From positions 1 through 9,750 of the forward strand of contig HF989130.1 of assembly GCA_000431275.1 (NCBI GenBank): DNA of 9,750 bases. Direction: 5' to 3'. The notes under the pieces are model-generated. The model was not told the DNA's origin. It saw only the letters and a program-made list of their open reading frames with translations, and did not search any database. Position 1 is the first letter of the stretch. Each line of letters begins with the position of its first letter. Made by a program: the position numbers and the translations under genes. Positions 6,967-9,750 of the stretch are shown piece after piece. The stretch is from Prevotella sp. CAG:755 (GTDB taxonomy: Bacteria > Bacteroidota > Bacteroidia > Bacteroidales > Bacteroidaceae).

Positions 6967-7671
6967 TCAGAGGTTGCTCACCTTGCCGATGCGTGTTTGC
7001 AATTCTTGAATGATAGGTTCGAAATCCTTGGGGATGCGGTCGATTTCGGTGAACTCCCCATGGCGTGCAGCGGAAGCTCCGGCCACTTCTGACGACACCT
7101 TGATTTGGAATGCTACCTTGTCGGGCGTCGAGATGTCGCGGATGGTCACGCGATTGCGGATTTGCTTGTCAGAGAGGGAGAACTGTTTGTACTCCCAAGG
7201 CGTCTGAACGTATCCGCCATAGAAGTCTGTCGTCTGTATCTCTTGAAAATAATTGAGCAGGATTTGGTGCAGGAGTTTCCATGCCGCCGACACGTCGATT
7301 TTCTCGCCCTCTATTTTGTAGTACTGCGGGTCGATGTCGATGGTGAAGAACTTATTGACAATGCCCGACGCAGCCGATGCGCGGTAAAAACCGTCCTGTT
7401 GCAACGTAAAACTGACACTCGACCGCTTGTCTCCGCCATAGAATTTAGACAAAATGGGTGAATACTCGTTACATTCGCAACGGATGATAGCTACTTCTTT
7501 TTTCTTCGGTCGCGGAAACTCGGCATAGCCATATCCGGCAAAGGTGTTGTTGATGTAGATGGCAGCCTCCGAAGGCTGGACTGTAACTTTGATGGTTTTG
7601 CTCTTCTTTTGAGCTTCAACAGTGGCCGTGAAAAGCAGAAGGCCGGCAAGCAGGAATAAAAGTCTTTTCAT
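6967..7671 (-). CDS. Secreted protein with N-terminal PEGA-like module
   Basis: This 234-residue protein starts with a signal peptide (MKRLLFLLAG onward, probable cut after VEA at 20, before Gln21). Residues about 27-92 look like a PEGA-type beta module: IKVTVQPSEAAIYINNTFAG, then a turn and EVAIIRCECNEYSP, the pattern 'extra-rigid beta strand, Asn/Asp-x turn, G' of PEGA domains. Residues about 105-234 form a second domain I do not recognise, with a helix (AAWKLLHQILLNYFQEI), an aromatic strand (PWEYKQFSLSDKQIRNRVTI) and a C-terminal helix. No enzyme motif is seen. It lies 30 bases after the PEGA-like lipoprotein gene and 52 before the jelly-roll gene, so the three probably share a transcript. 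A role in the cell envelope is likely; anything more exact would be a guess. Confidence 0.8.
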   Translation of the reverse strand: MKRLLFLLAGLLLFTATVEAQKKSKTIKVTVQPSEAAIYINNTFAGYGYAEFPRPKKKEVAIIRCECNEYSPILSKFYGGDKRSSVSFTLQQDGFYRASAASGIVNKFFTIDIDPQYYKIEGEKIDVSAAWKLLHQILLNYFQEIQTTDFYGGYVQTPWEYKQFSLSDKQIRNRVTIRDISTPDKVAFQIKVSSEVAGASAARHGEFTEIDRIPKDFEPIIQELQTRIGKVSNL

Positions 7672-7701
7672 ATCATGCTGTATTTTAGGATTTTCAGTGT
7701 G

Positions 7702-8010
7702 TTAGCGGAATGTCTTTCCTCCGTCCGAATAGCGGTAATTGTTTGGTATAGTCAGGGTGTATGTGATTTCTTTTTTGCCTTTGACATAAAAACGGCGGCT
7801 ATATACCTCTTGTCCGTCGCGACGGCAGGACACGGTGACGAACGTTGTGCCGCGCGGCAGGGTATAGCTCACCAAGTTGCGACCTGCGTATTCGTCATTG
7901 ACAAAGATTTCAACGTCCGTCTGGTCACAAATAAAGTTGACTTTTTGTGTGGTGCTGCACGAAATCATGGCGCATACGGCGAGCAGTGCAGCGTGTCGGA
8001 TGAGTTTCAT
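7702..8010 (-). CDS. Small PEGA-like lipoprotein
   Basis: The 102-residue product begins with a lipoprotein signal (MKLIRHAALLAVCAMISC) whose lipidated cysteine would be Cys18. The residues after it (STTQK) lack the acidic cluster that marks surface-exported Bacteroidetes lipoproteins, so a periplasm-facing position is more likely; this is inference. Residues about 25-90 form a single PEGA-like module: VEIFVNDEYAGRNLVSYTLP, RGTTFVTVSCRRDG and a closing strand EITYTLTIP. PEGA modules are small beta domains found in envelope proteins and are thought to bind surface structures. The gene is first in a leftward three-gene unit and is followed 30 bases later by a second PEGA-like gene. A near-consensus -7 box lies about 27 bases upstream of the ATG. 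Confidence 0.8.
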   Translation of the reverse strand: MKLIRHAALLAVCAMISCSTTQKVNFICDQTDVEIFVNDEYAGRNLVSYTLPRGTTFVTVSCRRDGQEVYSRRFYVKGKKEITYTLTIPNNYRYSDGGKTFR

Positions 8011-8036
8011 AATTGTGTTGCTTTTGTCTCGCAGTG

Positions 8037-8044
8037 CAAAGGAA
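8037..8044 (-). promoter_or_regulatory. Weak -7 box candidate for the PEGA operon
   Basis: On the minus strand this reads TTCCTTTG, one mismatch from TAnnTTTG, about 27 bases before the ATG at 8010. No -33 TTTG is seen at the usual distance. The 100-base gap to the upstream XRE gene has no obvious terminator, so read-through from that gene is also possible. Confidence 0.35.
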
Positions 8045-8110
8045 CGTAAATTCCGCGTAGGCCGTGGCGTTCGGATGTGGCGGGTACGTCTACGATTTGT
8101 AGCGGAAAAG

Positions 8111-8323
8111 TCACAAGCCGTCTTTGTCCTCGACGAACAGGTGGAAGAAGTCGAAATCCAGCACGTCGGAGATGCGTTGAAGCAAGGCCGTGTCGATGCT
8201 TTCGCGTTTGAAGATCTTGTAGATGTTGGTGCGGTCGCAGTGGAGCTGTCCGGCGAGCCACGACGGGCTTCTGCCTTGTTCGCGGACTACGTGTTCAATG
8301 GCTTGGCCGATGTGTACTTTCAT
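8111..8323 (-). CDS. Small XRE-like helix-turn-helix protein
   Basis: The 70-residue protein is almost entirely one helix-turn-helix domain. A leading helix (MKVHIGQAIEHVVREQG) is followed by SPSWLAGQLHC (19-29), the turn, and the recognition helix DRTNIYKIFKR (30-40). ESIDTALLQRISDVLDFDFF (41-60) then closes the domain. This fits a small regulator family widespread in Bacteroidetes, with the 'NIYKIFK..SIDT.LL.RIS' pattern. Target and effector are unknown. The frame is open up to 8404, but the added 27 residues are proline-rich and unlike the family, so I start at ATG 8323. It is transcribed leftward ahead of the PEGA operon with a 100-base gap. It is the last gene before the composition change, so it could belong to the host or to the element edge; I favour the host. 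Confidence 0.8.
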   Translation of the reverse strand: MKVHIGQAIEHVVREQGRSPSWLAGQLHCDRTNIYKIFKRESIDTALLQRISDVLDFDFFHLFVEDKDGL

Positions 8324-8360
8324 GGTGTTTGGCGGGTGTGGAATGTGTTTGGGATGTTCT

Positions 8361-8388
8361 AAAAAAAGTGCGGGCTCCTTGTTGAGCC
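8361..8388 (-). terminator. Possible weak leftward hairpin terminator
   Basis: GGCTC (8373-8377) and GAGCC (8384-8388) form a 5-bp stem with a 6-base loop. On the minus strand it is followed after five bases by seven Ts (8367-8361). It would stop transcripts entering from the element side before the XRE gene. The stem is short and the gap to the T-run is wide, so this is tentative. Confidence 0.3.
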
Positions 8389-8534
8389 TTCGAGGTATCG
8401 CCAATAACCTACACTTATAAAATCAATACAAAACAAACGTCAATAAAGAGCACTTAAAATCAGCTATTTACGTCTTATTTTGGTTGTTGAGGCTATCCCG
8501 ATTTTGTCTTTGTTTTGGCGATTATTGGGCTATT

Positions 8535-8601
8535 TTTGTTACTCGTTTGTTACTCGCTTTTGTCGGGTAACAAAAAATGCCTATCTTCGTATTGGTAACA
8601 A
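8535..8601. repeat. Four-copy TTGTTAC repeat cluster at the recombinase promoter
   Basis: TTGTTAC occurs directly at 8536-8542 and 8547-8553, inside a perfect tandem pair of the 11-mer TTTGTTACTCG (8535-8545, 8546-8556). It occurs inverted (GTAACAA) at 8567-8573 and 8595-8601. The first and third copies extend to a 10-bp inverted repeat (TTTTTGTTAC 8533-8542, GTAACAAAAA 8567-8576). These could be arm-type recombinase sites or repressor sites. Confidence 0.75.
8559..8589 (+). promoter_or_regulatory. Recombinase gene promoter, -33 TTTG and -7 TATCTTCG
   Basis: TTTG at 8559-8562 and TATCTTCG at 8582-8589 are separated by 19 bases, the normal Bacteroidetes spacing. The -7 box has one mismatch to TAnnTTTG. 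The start ATG is 27 bases downstream. One inverted TTGTTAC copy lies between the two boxes and another lies near the expected transcription start, so binding there would probably repress the gene. Confidence 0.7.
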
Positions 8602-8616
8602 TTCAATATAGACATT

Positions 8617-9663
8617 ATGGCAAAGAAAAAGAAAGCTGTAAAGGCCAAAGAGCCAATCAGACTACGTTTTAAGGAACTTGCAAACGGCAATAAAAGCCTA
8701 TATCTGGATATTTACAGGGATGGCAAGCGAGTTTATGAGTTTTTGAAACTCTATCTTATCCCGGTGGCAGATGAAGCAGCCAAAGTAAGGAATGCAGAAA
8801 TACTACGGGCGGCAAACGCTATCAAAGCCCAAAGGATAATAGAACTTGCCAACGATGAGGCAGGAATAACAAAGAGTTCCACCCGTTCAAAGATGCTTTT
8901 GATGGATTGGATGAGGCAATACAGCGACCACAAACTAAAAACGGGGCAAAGTGCCGCTTTTCATATCCAGATAGACAAGGCGATTAAGCATCTTATCAAG
9001 TATAAAGGTGAGGCTGTGACCATGAAAGAAGTGGATAAGGCTTTTTGTTTGGGCTTTATTGATTATCTGAAAAATGCCAAGCGGAAAGACGGTAAACCGA
9101 TGGCAAAAGTAACGATGGCAGGGTATTTCCGTTGCTTGAATTGTGCCTTAAACCTTGCTGTAAAAGAGGAAATAATACCATACAACCCAATCACAAAGAT
9201 AAATCCAGACGATAGAATTAAGATACCAGAAAGCACAAGGGAGTACCTAACCATAGAGGAAATAAAGAAACTGATAGCCTCAAAGTGCATTAACGAGCCA
9301 ACTAAACAGGCTTATTTATTCAGTTGCTTTTGCGGGTTGAGGTTGGGCGACATACAGGCTTTGACGTGGGGCGATATTATTCTGGATGGTAAGCAATGGC
9401 GGGCAAAGATAGTGATGAAGAAAACCCAAAAGACACTTTATTTGCCTTTGTCTGATGAGGCTTTGAAGTGGATCCCAGAACGGGGTGAGGCGACAGACAC
9501 GGATAAAGTGTTTAACTTACCTTATGCTACTTATATCAACGTGGTATTAAAGACGTGGGCACAGGATAGCGGCATAACAAAAACGGTAACTTTTCACACG
9601 GCAAGACATATTACTTTGTCTTACTCATTGAAAACAAGGGACTTACAAAGATTGTCAGCTTAA
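8617..9663 (+). CDS. Tyrosine recombinase (integrase), C-terminally broken
   Basis: The 348-residue frame encodes most of a Bacteroidetes-type tyrosine integrase. The arm-binding N-terminal domain includes KSLYLDIYRDGKRVYEFLKL (26-45). The SAM-like core-binding domain spans about 92-195. The catalytic domain starts near LTIEEIKKLI (211-220), with catalytic Arg242 in CGLRLGDIQAL, a lysine in the KKTQKTLYLP beta-hairpin (268-277) and HTARH (327-331) carrying the HxxR motif with Arg330. After His331 the expected HTF..LLL..G region is replaced by ITLSYSLKTRDLQRLSA and a stop. The second His/Trp and the nucleophilic tyrosine are therefore absent, and the protein is shorter than the usual ~400 residues. 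Another frame from 9615 looks like the lost end, so a one-base deletion near 9610-9615 is likely. As written, the enzyme should be inactive. The gene has its own well-spaced promoter. Confidence 0.85.
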   Translation: MAKKKKAVKAKEPIRLRFKELANGNKSLYLDIYRDGKRVYEFLKLYLIPVADEAAKVRNAEILRAANAIKAQRIIELANDEAGITKSSTRSKMLLMDWMRQYSDHKLKTGQSAAFHIQIDKAIKHLIKYKGEAVTMKEVDKAFCLGFIDYLKNAKRKDGKPMAKVTMAGYFRCLNCALNLAVKEEIIPYNPITKINPDDRIKIPESTREYLTIEEIKKLIASKCINEPTKQAYLFSCFCGLRLGDIQALTWGDIILDGKQWRAKIVMKKTQKTLYLPLSDEALKWIPERGEATDTDKVFNLPYATYINVVLKTWAQDSGITKTVTFHTARHITLSYSLKTRDLQRLSA

Positions 9664-9750
9664 CAGGTAACGATTTGGAAACCAGCGGGCTTCTCTATTC
9701 TGCAATGTTCTGCATCAATCAAAAGAACGCTTTTCTCATTTGCAAAGGTA
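9615..9750 (+). pseudogene. Out-of-frame C-terminal remainder of the tyrosine recombinase
   Basis: Read in the frame beginning TTT at 9615, 45 codons stay open to the window edge. The peptide runs FVLLIENKGLTKIVSLTGN, then DLETSGLLYSAM. Lined up after HTARH with one base restored, F matches the F of the usual 'HTF', KG matches the usual KG turn, VS matches the VSKLLGH helix, and the tyrosine falls 31 residues after the HxxR arginine (about 32 in typical members). The usual LLGH histidine is Asn here. This supports a decayed or frameshifted integrase end, but the match is loose. Confidence 0.45.
9743..9750 (-). promoter_or_regulatory. Leftward TACCTTTG box at the window edge
   Basis: On the minus strand the last eight bases read TACCTTTG, an exact -7 consensus. 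It would drive a leftward transcript across the recombinase tail. No convincing leftward gene follows. The -33 position lies outside the window, so this is only a candidate. Confidence 0.35.

Larger units (their letters stand above)
8400..9750. mobile_element. Left end of a probable integrative element (partial)
   Basis: From about 8400 the sequence becomes visibly richer in A and T, and the coding part uses A/T-ending codons much more than the host genes to the left. The only gene is an outward-starting tyrosine recombinase, preceded by a cluster of repeated heptamers, as at the ends of integrative elements. The true boundary and attachment core are not identified, and the far end lies outside the window. 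No tRNA gene is seen at the junction. The 8324-8534 stretch holds no gene that I can recognise. Confidence 0.5.

Noticed and set aside
8007..8261. 84-codon leftward frame overlapping the XRE gene
   Set aside because: It is arginine-rich out-of-frame translation overlapping both the XRE gene and the PEGA gene start.
1..9750. CRISPR array, riboswitch or tRNA genes
   Set aside because: No regularly spaced direct repeats, no aptamer pattern I know and no tRNA cloverleaf were recognised on either strand by eye.

Overview
The window looks like a piece of a Bacteroidales chromosome, probably Prevotellaceae or a close relative. Four things suggest this. There is a DUF4301 protein, a family known mainly from Bacteroidetes. 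There are several TAnnTTTG -7 promoter boxes of the Bacteroidetes sigma factor. Shine-Dalgarno sequences are weak or absent. Near the right edge there is a small XRE-like regulator and a tyrosine recombinase, both of Bacteroidetes type. The genus assignment is inference.

Left part (1-2314). The window opens on the last ~20 bases of a 5S rRNA and the strong terminator of that rRNA operon. About 560 bases with no convincing gene follow. Next is a rightward gene for a DUF4301 protein, whose motifs resemble those of nucleotide-sugar pyrophosphorylases. It ends at a very long, perfect, two-way terminator shared with the convergent gene trpB.

Middle part (2352-6110, all leftward). rpe (ribulose-phosphate 3-epimerase) starts just downstream of a TACCTTTG box. 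It overlaps a comEC/rec2-type DNA-uptake channel gene by 13 bases. A stand-alone TrpB2-type tryptophan synthase beta chain follows, with its own -7 box. These are ordinary housekeeping genes.

Envelope part (6179-8323, leftward). Three closely spaced genes form a likely operon. They encode a small PEGA-like lipoprotein, a secreted protein with an N-terminal PEGA-like module and an unknown C-terminal domain, and a secreted all-beta protein with a jelly-roll (LamG-like) look. A clear terminator closes the unit. Upstream, also leftward, lies a 70-residue XRE-like DNA-binding protein.

Right part (about 8400-9750). The base composition becomes visibly richer in A+T and codon use changes. A rightward tyrosine recombinase begins at 8617, behind a well-spaced promoter embedded in four copies of TTGTTAC (two direct, two inverted). 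This looks like one end of an integrative element. The recombinase frame breaks right after the HxxR motif, and its probable C-terminal remainder, with a well-placed tyrosine, continues in another frame to the window edge. The rest of the element lies outside the window, so its cargo cannot be judged. I did not find a convincing wholly new system. The best leads are the repeat cluster at the recombinase promoter, the broken recombinase and the PEGA operon.
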